Positions 54,840 to 64,000 of a stretch of 64,000 nucleotides of DNA are shown piece after piece (position 1 is the first letter of the stretch; every line of letters starts with the position of its first letter). The translations under genes were made by a program, and so were the position numbers. A model generated the notes under the pieces. It saw nothing but the letters and a program-made list of their open reading frames with translations, was not told where the DNA came from and ran no database searches. The stretch lies in contig OZ010590.1 of assembly GCA_963932145.1 (NCBI GenBank), forward strand, positions 55,688,142 through 55,752,141. The letters run 5' to 3'. Source of the DNA: Acanthosepion lycidas. Taxonomy: Eukaryota > Mollusca > Cephalopoda > Sepiida > Sepiidae.

Positions 54840-55640
54840 TATATGAACTAGAGATACCAAAACCAAGCAAATACAAAAATTTAAATATCTAAAGTGTTTT
54901 AATTGAGAACAGATACTGAAATCCAAAGATGCATTGGCATAGTGACAGATCCCTTCCAAAAGCTAAGCAAAGAACTTGTATCAGATTGATGCAAAAGTCT
55001 CAAACTAAATGTTTGGGAAATCTTAAGTTTCTTTGAAGTTTACTCCACTCTATATTGCTTGTATGTGATTCTTACAAATATTTAATTAAAAATATTTAAA
55101 TTCCCACAGGATTATAGCCTAGCGGATTAAAGTGTTGGTTGGTGAGTTTGGTGACATAGTAATCGTGAGTTCAATCCCTGGGCTGTGCAGTGTTTACTTG
55201 GACTTACTTGAAATGGGTTGGGCAATAACTTAGTCTTAAGAAATAGGAAGACTTTATTAAAAACAAAGAAAAGAGTACTGAACTGTTAAAGTAATATCAG
55301 CCCTCCCCCTATATGGTAGTAAATGCTAGAAGAGACTCAAGGCAACAGAATGATGCTCAGGATGACAAAAACATAAAGGACTCATACTTAAAATCAGAAT
55401 GCGACAGTTAAAATTTCTTGGGCCCATAATGAGATCTTTAGAGAATTTGAAACTCACAAGACATATTTAAGGGTAGAGGAATAGAGGAAAGCAGTGAATA
55501 GCCTGCCTACCAAGCTGTGTAAATGGTTGGCAGATCAGGAGTTAAGAGAGATAAGACACAAAATCCACCAAGAGCTATAAAGGACAGGATGTTGTGGAGA
55601 GTCTTGATCGTCTACATCCTGAAGGGACATGGCACATAAA
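54840..55640 (+). mobile_element. RTE-like LINE, decayed, interrupted by SINE
   Basis: 54840-54970 (tacaaaaatttaaatatc...cttccaaaagctaagcaaag) is the YLKxxx/FQKLSK segment; 55240-55640 continues to the 3' border (gttgtggagagtcttgatcg, gggacatggcacataaaag). The tRNA-like SINE and unrelated DNA (54971-55239) lie between. Confidence 0.7.
55112..55235 (+). mobile_element. tRNA-derived SINE head (FB-SINE-like)
   Basis: ATTATAGCCTAGCGGATTAA (A-box) and ATCGTGAGTTCAATCCCTGG (B-box), then a short body similar to 52940-53010. No arms seen. Confidence 0.7.
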
Positions 55641-55734
55641 AGAAAGAGTATTAGAAAATAAGATAAAGACCAATTAGTAAATGTAGTTGCTAGTTGATTT
55701 CTTTTGTAGAGGTTGAGATAGAGAACTTTTAAAA

Positions 55735-55865
55735 GAATTGAATTCGACATTTTCAAAAGAAATAAATTTTCAATGCATGGAGGAATTTTACATAAATAGT
55801 AACAGTACAAGAAGAGAGAAAATATACTTTGTGTGTAGACAGCTGGAAAAGGAAGAAAAACAATC
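55735..55865 (+). repeat. Repeat H, copy 2
   Basis: Partner of 46375-46520. Confidence 0.6.
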
Positions 55866-56780
55866 ATAGGCTTTGGTGTTAGTGTTAAATAATTGTTTAG
55901 CAGACAATTATTTTTAGAGAAGTGTATCTCAGCTTCAACTTCTGGAGGTTGACAGCTGGGGTCAGATGTGAACCATAATAGGGAAGTCGATTTTGATTCG
56001 CTGAGTTAACGTGGGGAAAAAAGATAGGAGAAAAGGTTTCAGCGAGTTGTTTTTTTTACCCATCAAGTGATGTAGACGTGTTCTCTTTTGTGTTCGAAAT
56101 GGCTATCCAGTGAGACGGGGGTACCCCCCACAGGATAGTTAGATAATTTACATGTTGACACGATTAATAAAAATAGATAACATTCTCTGTGTTTGAAGTC
56201 TTTCATTACTGAATTAAAATGATTGGTGATCGCTGGCTAAAAGAAAAAGCCGAGCTGAGATCATTCACTGCTTTTCACTGCATTCACTATGCAATATTAG
56301 AAAATGTTTTTGTGTGTGATGTCCAGACAGTTTCTTTGAAATGAAGATTGTTGCATGTGATGAGTGTGAGTTAAAATCTAGTAGGGGAATGCCCAGGAGA
56401 AATAAATCTTCCCTAGCATGAACAAGTATAATATTAATGTTACTACATTTTGGAGCAAAAAAGAATGAAATCCTTTTCTAGGCTTGAGACAACACCACTT
56501 AGTGGGCATCATCTCTACACTTTAAATGATGTTGTTGAAATTCTCCTCTGCAAGTGTTCTAAAAATGCTTCAATCAAATTCAAAAGAATCCAGATGTTAA
56601 TTTGGTTGAAGAATATCATTAAGGACAGGGACAAAGATGAAAAAGAAATGTAAAGAAGTTAAGAAAAATATTTTTCTGGGACAGAAACAAAAATTGTTTT
56701 GATTGAGTTGTTTTTTCTGAAATCTCAGCTTTAAATCAATCATTTGTGGGTTATTTAAAGGTGAGATATATTTCGGAATA
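55866..56780. other. No gene recognised; LTR-like features
   Basis: Higher CpG at 55980-56140 with a GGGGGTACCCCCC palindrome at ~56118. A 67-codon ORF (56450-56653) has no domain. Possibly part of an LTR element but no TG...CA borders were fixed. Confidence 0.3.
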
Positions 56781-56784
56781 GTAG

Positions 56785-56880
56785 CAGGTTGCTTACAGTA
56801 CCCAGTGTTTCCAAGTGGTCCCCCATCTAGCTACTGACTGAACTTAACATTGCTTAGTTTCAGTGTATAAACCAGAAATA
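56785..56880 (-). mobile_element. 5S-derived SINE head, antisense
   Basis: Minus strand: CTGAAACTAAGCAATGTTAA, CAGTCAGTAGCTAGATGGG, CCACTTGGAAACACTGGGTA: the 3' two thirds of 5S rRNA. The tRNA-like unit and body are not clear. Confidence 0.6.
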
Positions 56881-57511
56881 AGGAAGCTGAAAGGATATCA
56901 GTACTGATTATCAATTGCATAAAAAATGGTTCTAAGAATTGATTGCATGATGTAAGTTTGGTAAGATGTTGGTAAAGATTTTTTTAAATTAAAATTAAAT
57001 ATATGGAGATAAGTTAACCCACTAATGCCCTCCCCAACATCCTGTTTTGGAGACAGTGTGTATTAATGGTAATTGTAATTTTAGCTGTTACCTCATTAGG
57101 AAACATTCAGCTTTCATTGACTGAACAATGTTGACTGTCCATTGAAATTTATAAAATCTTTCTCTTAAAACAAGTATTGATGGGAACTTTCTTCCTCACT
57201 TGACTTTTCTAAATGGTTTACCACTAGACAGAATTTGAAACTTTTAGTATAATTTCCATTTATAGTATGAATATATAAATTCCCTTTGCCACATACAAAG
57301 AAATGTAAGTTGTCTTCTTTTTTAATATGTAAATGAATATCTGATATCTTCAGGATATACAATTATATTTATTTATATATGAAGAAATAGGAATATAAAG
57401 TATAGAAGATTTATGTCAAGATTATTAACCTGAGAGCTGGACATACTTTTTTATTGGTAGTTTTTTAGTTTTCTTCTTTGTTCCAATTTGACTTGTCTCC
57501 TCCTTTTGCAG
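56881..57511. other. No gene recognised
   Basis: Intron DNA upstream of the exon at 57512. Confidence 0.5.
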
Positions 57512-57644
57512 AGTGAAGAATCTGATATTCCAGAAGAATATAATGAAGTCAATGATGATAATTCAAACTCAGGGAGCCAGGAATTTGATTCTAACCTTTT
57601 TAAACATGATGATCATGTTGTGCTAGAATTTGGAACTCCTGCAA
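57512..57644 (+). CDS. KATNIP: KATNIP-like exon (acidic linker, VVLEF motif)
   Basis: Acceptor TCCTCCTTTTGCAG, donor A|GTAAGA. Phase 0 start, one carried base at the end. An acidic, Ser/Asn-rich linker (SEESDIPEEYNEVNDDNSNS) leads to HDDHVVLEFGTPA. The VVLEF block is a KATNIP landmark (LVVLEFNPAS in the human protein), followed there by a basic KxxRE/KR segment, which is exactly what the next exon encodes. In-frame sequence past the donor is hydrophobic and unrelated, supporting the splice site. Confidence 0.85.
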
Positions 57645-57804
57645 GTAAGAATATATTTTTTCTCTCTCACTTTTCTTTTTATATGTTCATCATTACTCAT
57701 ATTCTCCTAGTAACTTGTCTTGATATTAAGTCATTTTGTTAGTTTCAGTGACAGAATAAATGAAACACAATTACTGTTCTATGCCTTTACACTCATGCCA
57801 GTAT

Positions 57805-58090
57805 ATTGATCTTGGTTGTAATAATTGCAACACTTAAGTCATTGTTCCCCTCAGCCTTCTTCAGATGTCTCTTGTACTCTGTAACCATCTCAGAATATTG
57901 AACTAAACCCTTTATTCAATCCATGGAAAGTGAATTGTTCTCATTCTGTTTTCTTTCTTTGGAGGATATCTTGTATCAGTTAATTCTCTCTATTCTAATT
58001 GCTTTTGTGTTGCTTGTTCATTTCTTCCACTGAACTAGAATATACAAATATTTTTCACTTCCCAACCCAAGGATTGAACTCATAATTTCC
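57805..58090 (-). mobile_element. FB-SINE, diverged, antisense
   Basis: cctcagccttcttcagatg, aaccctttattcaatccatgg and ccaaggattgaactcataat (B-box on minus). Confidence 0.6.
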
Positions 58091-58310
58091 ATGGTGCTCT
58101 CTTTATTATGTTTCCTAGAAATTTCAGTTGTCCAGCATTTACTACCATATAGGAGGATTGATATCACATAGCAATTCAGTACTTTTGATTTTGATATCTC
58201 CAATTTGTAGCTCACATTTTGAACTATCCCTTTTGCTGACAACCATACATTCCCTCTCTCAATTGATAGTCCTGTTTCTTCATTGTCATCAAAATTTCAA
58301 ATTGATTTCA
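58091..58310 (-). mobile_element. RTE-like LINE fragment, antisense
   Basis: Minus frame reads YKLEISKSKVLNCYVISILL then YGSKCWT: the LYGSxxWT block of the RTE family. Truncated; joined head to head with the copy at 58330. Confidence 0.65.
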
Positions 58311-58329
58311 TGAGAAGGTATTGGCTTTC

Positions 58330-59240
58330 TGGTTTGCTTTCTTTTTAATTTTTTGGCTGGAAGCAGACCATCTGCATACAGATAGAAAATTATGGAGGTA
58401 CATGGAAATACAGACAAGAATGTTTGGTTTCTACAGTGAGGCTATCCTAAGGGAACTGGAGACCCTACCAGTACTTATTATCAGTGGGTGTAATCTTAAA
58501 ATCGGCAGATGACCCTGGTTGATGGTAGGCACAGAAGAAAACTACAGGATCTTCTTGATAAAGCAGTAAAGGAAAGCAAGCAAAAAAGGACGAGCTGTCA
58601 ACTGTAAGAGTACAGAAAATATGCTTGTCAACCTGAGAAAAAGCCCAAGATGCAAATCATGAATTAGAAATGTCAACATCAAACAAGTACAATGTTTCGA
58701 TACCTGTGAAGTGTTTTAATGAAGGATGGAAAATGTGACACTAAAATCTGAATGCATGAAAATGCATAAGTGAATGATGCATTCCAAAAGCTCAACAAAG
58801 TATAAAGAAAATTTCATTATATATAACAAAAAGAGTGTAGAACTGCTATGTGATATCTATTCACTTGTATTGCAGAGAATGCTGGACAATTTCCTCACAG
58901 GAGGTAGTAGAAATATGGTTCTATAGAAGGAGGCTGGAGTGAGTAATTAGGAAATTTTAAAGAAAATGTGCATTTATACTCAGAATCAGAGATAGTTGAA
59001 ATTTCTTGGGCACATAATGTGGAAGGAGAGCTTGGAGACCTTGACCCTCACAGGGCATATCAAGGGCAGGAGAGATAGGGTAAGTGAGTGTGTCATCTAT
59101 CTGATGAGCTTGTCTGAATGATTGGCAGAATGGGTTGCAAGAGGCTTGTCAAAAGGAGGATTGCTACTAAGGACTACAAAAGTTAGGAAGCTGTGGAGAG
59201 CCATGAAGGTCCACGTCCCGAATAGATATGTCACATAGAA
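58330..59240 (+). mobile_element. RTE-like LINE C-terminal fragment, decayed
   Basis: Pieces WLMVGTEENYRIFLIKQ-type region, FRYL.SVLMKDGKCDTKI, FQKLNKV, NAGQFPHR region, FLGHIMWKESLETLTLTGHI and ends gagagccatgaaggtccacg and catagaagaag. Heavily broken. Confidence 0.65.
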
Positions 59241-59448
59241 GAAGAAAAGGAAGTAAATATGTTAGAGCATCAAGGAAAACCAGGAAAGACATTTGGTTGT
59301 TTGACCTGTTGCTAATCCAAATCACAGACTGAAGAATTTTCTCTGTGAAAAACCACATGAATTTGCATAATTTAAAAAAAAAAATTATTCCATCATCTCC
59401 TATTGTGGCTTCTTTTTGTTTTAATTATTTTCATTGTTTTCTTTACAG

Positions 59449-59496
59449 AAAAAAGTGAAAGAAAGCTATGCTCTGTTGGAAGAAAAAATTCTGCTG
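59449..59496 (+). CDS. KATNIP: KATNIP-like exon (KKSERKL basic segment)
   Basis: Acceptor TTGTTTTCTTTACAG, donor G|GTGAGT. Two bases complete a lysine codon, then reads KSERKLCSVGRKNSA. With the previous exon this gives VVLEFGTPAKKSERKLCSVG, parallel to the VVLEF...KRERNLS block of KATNIP. It is the last exon I can place. It ends with one carried base, and no convincing continuation was found between 59497 and 64000, so the C-terminal part lies outside the window. Confidence 0.8.
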
Positions 59497-59824
59497 GTGA
59501 GTTTGAGTCAATTAAATTTATATAAGAGATGATCATAAATAAAGATAAGGCTTTCTGATGAAAAACAATTTTATGCAGAGGAATTTGCATAACTTTAAAT
59601 ATTAACAATAAAACTATAATCTCTTAATATATTTTCATATCAAACTATTTTCAACACAACCACATAGAATATTTGTTAGTTTTTATGGCTTGTAAACAAA
59701 TCGTATATATACATTGTTCTTTTGGGTGATCTAAACATTTGTTCAGCATAAGTGAAAATAAAGGACAAATCCTTTATTTCTTATATTAACTTTACTGAAC
59801 AATGTATTTACTATACATTTGAAA

Positions 59825-60415
59825 TGTGTAGATGTAATCATAAGTTCTATGCTGACATTTTCTTCCTTCACATTTTTGGCTTTTGGCCTCTTGCCTTCCT
59901 GTCAACTTTGATTTTCAAAAATTTAAACAATGAGTAAGAAACTAAAAGGTAGGCAGGTATTGATAAACCAAGGTGACACCACTGTTTCTCACTGCCATTC
60001 TCACCATCGTAACATAGCTTCCCTGTGCCTTTTCTATATATACTTTCATGGTAATTATTCTCATGAATTTTCCTCTCTGGGCACTAGACTTTATGAATTT
60101 AAGAGCAGTACTAGATTGGCAGCAAGATCTCATCATTTTACAGTTGAAATGGCTAGATAGAACCACAAGTTCTATGCTAACAGTTCCTTCTATTGCACTT
60201 CTTTACTTGTGGAACTGCCTTCCAGCCTCCTGCTTTCCTGTCAACTTTGATTTTCAATAATTTAAATGCAATGCCAATCGTTATCTTCTGTTTTCTTAAT
60301 TCCTGTGCTTCAATTGTTCTTTCTCCTTCATAATGTTCTTCTTTTTCTCATATTCTCTCCTATTCAGTAATCTCTTGTTTTTAGTGACTTGCTTGGGGTG
60401 AAATGATTAAAGAAA
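59825..60415 (+). mobile_element. LINE-A 3' fragments, two adjacent
   Basis: A short piece (59825-59930: cataagttctatgctgac...gcctcttgccttcctg) is followed by a longer copy from 59975 (FHGNYSHEFSSLGTRLYEFK, STRLAARSHHFTVEMAR) with the complete tail to gtgaaatgattaaag. Confidence 0.75.
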
Positions 60416-60418
60416 ATA

Positions 60419-60520
60419 TTAGGTTGGTGCAAAAACAATGACGTAATAATGTCGTTTTTTGACGTCAAAAAATACGTGAAAAAACGACATTATTACGTCA
60501 TTATTTTTGCACCAACCTAA
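60419..60520. mobile_element. Hairpin mariner MITE, copy 4 (102 bp)
   Basis: Same ends (TTAGGTTGGTGCAAAAACAA ... TTTTTGCACCAACCTAA), TA on both sides, but a longer stem carrying ATGACGTAATAATGTCG and a TTTGACGTCAAA centre. Inserted at the 3' end of LINE-A. Confidence 0.9.
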
Positions 60521-60905
60521 TAGAAATTGCTCCACTATATTCTGCTAGCTTTCAAGCAATTTCATGATTTTATCTTCCAAGAACATTTTACTTTTCTGAG
60601 TAAAGAACTGCTTGAGATGCCTTTTGCAGTCTTCTGGGTAAATTAAATATTTTTTACATTAAAAGAATTCTAAGTACTAGAATAAATGTTATTCTGAAGG
60701 TGTATTTCATGTTCATGAGCTGTTGTTGCTATATTTTAGTATTGCTGGAAGTGAGGTTTCCATCCTATCCTTTTGTTTAAGGCAATGTGGAATATTAACA
60801 TCTTGATTCTGTAATTTTTTTTGTTATTCTGTAAAGTTTCTTTTGTGATTCTGTATCACTTGTCTGCAAGAGCAAGTGAAGTGCAGTCCTCTGTACAGGG
60901 CACAT

Positions 60906-61196
60906 TCATTTGAAGCCATATTTAATTATTGATCTGCAAAAAGAGTTGTATATAGCTAATAGCTTAGACATTTCTGAATGAGTTGGATGCCATGCATGAC
61001 ATTCATACAAGAGTCTAGATCTGACAAGGCTATTTAAGAGCATGAATCGGGTTCTTAGGTTAATATTTTGATTTGTTAGTATCTCGGGAAAAATTACCTT
61101 CAGTGCAGCTAATTCTATATTCATTACCGAATAGGTTGACACTGACAAAATATATGGAAATTTTTTCTTTTTTTTTTCTTTTTTATTGATATGCAT
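60906..61196 (-). mobile_element. LINE-B reverse transcriptase fragment, antisense
   Basis: Open frame reads NINLRTRFMLLNSLVRSRLL, YECHAWHPTHSEMSKLLAIY and NSFCRSIIKYGFK, the thumb region of an RTE/CR1-like reverse transcriptase (KxxLxxSxVxSRLxYGxxAW layout). Related to 26955-27205. Confidence 0.65.
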
Positions 61197-62235
61197 GTTG
61201 GCAAACTAAATACTTGCCTCAACATGCATTTTCTTCATTAGTGGTAATTAGTAGGAACATTATTTTGATAATGTCTCCTTCTAGAAAGTATGACATTGTC
61301 TAACCTTGTCCTAGTCAAGGTCAGGTTATCAACCAACTGTTGAGGCAATGGATTGTTTAGATAGCTTTCTGTAGCTTTTTCCTTTTTTTTTTATTTTGTA
61401 ACAAGGTTACTGGTGTGGATTTTACAAGTGAATTTACATCTTGTGGCTTATTGGAATTGGATTAACTTGAGAAAATGTGAAATGCCTAAATATCAAACCT
61501 AGGTAATTTGGATTTTACTAGTATACCAGAGAAAGTGAGATTTGAATGTAAGAAAGAAACCAGGTGTCTGAATGTTTAACCAAGAGGAGAACATTGTAGA
61601 AAAAATATCAGTTTAAAGAAAACAGAAATATCTTAAAAAATGTGGGGGACACGAGAAATTAAAGGAATGAAAAGACTAGACGGGGGACTAAATAGATAAA
61701 AACAAGATTCTTTGTGGACAAGATGATGGATCGCTGTTTATTGATCATTGATTTTTTTTCCTATCTATGGGACGGGCAGGTAATTCATGGAAACAGAAAA
61801 AGAAGCTGGGGGATATTATTATGTCGGATGATAAAAATGGATGCTGGAGAAAATTATAATTTAATCAGATAACGTTAATTGGTTAAAGAAATCTATTTGG
61901 TGACATAGCTTGTTTGAACCCACTCTAAGAGTGATAGTTAAAGGTTTTTCAACCAATGGTCACATGAGAACCTGGAGTTTTAAATAAGCTATATTTGTTG
62001 AAGCTTTGAAAATGATAAAGTAGGGATTTTTGATAATAAATCAAATTAACCCCAGCTCAGGTATACTGAAATACCTCAACATATGCAAGCTGGCTTTTAG
62101 CCCTTAGACTTATTCTTAGTGAAGATGCTGCAAATTAACATTACCACTCCTCTTCATTCACCAGTTGCAAAATACTGTCCAAAAAGACCGAGTTGACCGA
62201 AGAAGATTTTCCCAGGTTAAAGATATTTCAAAAGA
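61197..62235. other. No gene recognised
   Basis: No domain or repeat identified; the next KATNIP exon was sought here without success. Confidence 0.5.
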
Positions 62236-62239
62236 CACG

Positions 62240-62470
62240 TAATGAAGAAAGAGGGTTTGGAGAATTTCACACACTCAAGACATATTGGATAGAGGGCAGC
62301 AGTCAGTAATCTAACAAATTTGTATAAAGGGATGGAAGAACAGAGACTGAGAGGGATGGTGAACAAAACAAAAAAAAAAAACAAACCTTACCTAAAAATA
62401 GTTTAAGTTGTGGAGAGTCATGATTGTCCACATCCCGAAGGTACATGGCACACAGAAGAAGAATCTAGTG
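62240..62470 (+). mobile_element. RTE-like LINE 3' end
   Basis: gtaatgaagaaagagggtttggag, tgtggagagtcatgattgtc and cacatcccgaaggtacatgg. Confidence 0.6.
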
Positions 62471-63010
62471 GAAGATTTGGAGATGAGGTTTGGAAAACCG
62501 AATTTGTTTACAGGCCCAAGACCAAACTTCCCTGATTGAATTGCTTAACTGTTTACCAATCGCCAATCCGGTTTATCCAATATGTTGTGAATAATGTCGA
62601 CATATATTAATTCAACAGCTTGCCCGTAGTTAGGTAGACCACAGCACTGCAAAATTAGGAAGGCTTAAACTGATGTTACCTCCAACAAGTAAAATCTGTG
62701 TTATTGTTTTTATGTCTCTTGTAATTTACTTCTTTTGTTCCTGAGGACATTAAAACCTCCTTGCATTTAAAACTGGAACATAACTTTGGGCTAGAAGATT
62801 GACTGATGGAGTGACTTATTCCAAGTAAAACTCTGATGAGCACCAGGAGACAAGGATGTTATATTCTCCTACAATACTATTTCTGATATCCAGAACATAT
62901 TCTTCTGTCTTTGGCATGATGGAGATGTTCTGACAAAAGATGATGAATTGCCAACATAATATATGTGGAATCAACTTGTATAACATAATAGAACAATCTA
63001 AAAAAATGTA
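62471..63010. other. No gene recognised
   Basis: Nothing identified. Confidence 0.5.
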
Positions 63011-63019
63011 GAAATATCA

Positions 63020-63050
<31 letters not shown>
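63020..63050. repeat. (TA)n tract
   Basis: Short TA run. Confidence 0.85.
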
Positions 63051-63169
63051 CATCCACAAACTGACTATTTCACTCATCAGTGTGGCTAAACGTCAAGTTG
63101 CCTCTAGCTAGTATCGAAATCTGGTTGAATTGACGTCAATCATAGAATCTATCCATAAGCCAATGCTGG

Positions 63170-64000
63170 ATCCACTGGAACTTGAGGATATCAATGTAAC
63201 AATTTTTGGAACTTATAAACTTAATGTGTCAGTAAACATCTTTTTACCACAGTTCATATTGCAATTTTTTGTTGTGGTATTGCTTTTCTCTATCACCGTG
63301 TATTACTGGTTCCCAGATTGTTTTCATTTCTATGCTTGGCCAGCTTAGGAGATTTTTGTAGCTTAGCATATGTGCTGATTTCATAAGTGTTCGTATTTTT
63401 TAGTGATGTTCTCTGTCTATTGTTTCAACCTCATCCCTGTTTCTCCTTTGTATATTTTCCCACAGCTGCACAGGATGGCGTACACACAGTCCTTAGTCAT
63501 GTTCTCCTCTATGGTGGGGGGGTCTTACTTGGAAGTGGTGTCTGTGAAGTGTTGAACCACTTTTGAAGGTCGTCCTGATATTATATGGACCACAGATCAT
63601 TTGTATTTTTTTCTGATAATCCCTTCTCATAAGGTAGGCAGTTCAAAGCTGTTTTCTGAGAACTGTTATCCTCTTGTACCCTTCTATTCCAGTTTGTCAG
63701 AGCTGCTGCCATGTACCCAGGGTAGTTTTGTTGTAGGGTACTGTTTATACTGACAATATGTCTTTGGGTTGACACTTCTGACTTTTACTTGATGTTGTAA
63801 GCAGCAAACAAGCCCTTTCTTTACACTGTATGGGTAGTAGAAATTGAAATTGAGGTATTCTCCAGTGAATGTTGGCTTGCGGTATATGGATGTCTTGAAC
63901 CCATGTTCTGTTCGAGATGATAGTACATCCCGGAATGCTAGTTTGTTATCGTTTTCTCTCTTTATTGTGAACTGTATCGAAGATCTTATTGAGTTCACAT
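63170..64000 (-). mobile_element. Penelope-like element (type 1), continues beyond window
   Basis: A 104-codon open frame (63684-63998, minus) reads ENDNKLAFRDVLSSRTEHGF, KTSIYRKPTFTGEYLNFNFY, YPYSVKKGLVCCLQHQVKV: the end of the Penelope reverse transcriptase (LxFLDVL...T..YRKPTxT..YLxxxSxHP...K). Next comes QQNYPGYMAAALTNWNRRVQ (63581-63775), then a badly decayed GIY-YIG part and the 3' tail near 63190-63330. Same family as 49731-50700; the catalytic RT core would lie to the right of the window. Confidence 0.85.

Noticed and set aside
1..64000. CRISPR array, bacterial operon or prophage features.
   Set aside because: No regularly spaced repeats; spliced exons, poly(A)-tailed retroelements and SINEs show a eukaryotic nuclear genome.
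59752..64000. Search for further KATNIP exons.
   Set aside because: No segment with acceptor, two-base completing phase and family-like sequence was convincing; the region is LINE-A, MITE, LINE-B, RTE and Penelope DNA.

Overview
This is an AT-rich, intron-and-transposon dominated stretch of an animal nuclear genome. The density of tRNA-derived SINEs, 5S-headed SINEs, RTE-like and CR1/Jockey-like LINE tails, Penelope-like elements and (TA)n tracts suggests a lophotrochozoan, most likely a cephalopod mollusc. That placement is inference from repeat style; nothing in the window names the species.

Only one host gene can be supported. It lies on the + strand from about 13.1 kb (possibly 12.84 kb) to 59.5 kb and runs off the right side. 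Eight short exons (13091-13164, 15168-15361, 18671-18847, 22330-22409, 32869-33006, 53276-53341, 57512-57644, 59449-59496) have GT/AG sites and mutually consistent phases. Joined, they read as the N-terminal ~300 residues of the KATNIP (katanin-interacting protein, KIAA0556) family, a ciliary and microtubule-associated protein. Introns run from 1.8 to 20.3 kb, so coding sequence is under 1.5% of the window. The initiator exon and the C-terminal part, including the DUF4457 region, are not visible. A short in-frame exon-like segment ending in TAA at 29695-29745 may be an alternative terminal exon.

Almost everything else is mobile DNA. 0-13 kb: LINE 3' ends broken by two TG...CA insertions that look like solo LTRs, a decayed hAT (CGGBP1-like) transposon at 4.7-7.5 kb, a Gypsy LTR with a gag zinc-knuckle remnant at 8.4-9.4 kb, and SINEs. 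13-33 kb: exons separated by foldback elements, (TA)n-linked tRNA SINEs, head-to-head LINE tails, an 18-bp minisatellite, a Gypsy solo LTR nested in a LINE, and a cluster of one ~350-bp repeat. 33-53 kb (largest intron): foldback elements with a tRNA-like core, a 549-bp foldback nested in one of them, an RTE LINE tail, a near-complete but broken Tc1 element, two kinds of Penelope-like element, composite 5S/tRNA SINEs, and MADE1-like hairpin MITEs. 53-64 kb: the last three exons among RTE tails, and a Penelope-like element leaving the right edge.

I did not find an undescribed gene system. The most unusual signals are structural: foldback elements whose two arms flank a tRNA-like pol III core, composite 5S-tRNA SINEs, mariner-type 80-bp hairpins with the MADE1/Hsmar1 end sequence, and a Penelope tail repeated together with a SINE head.
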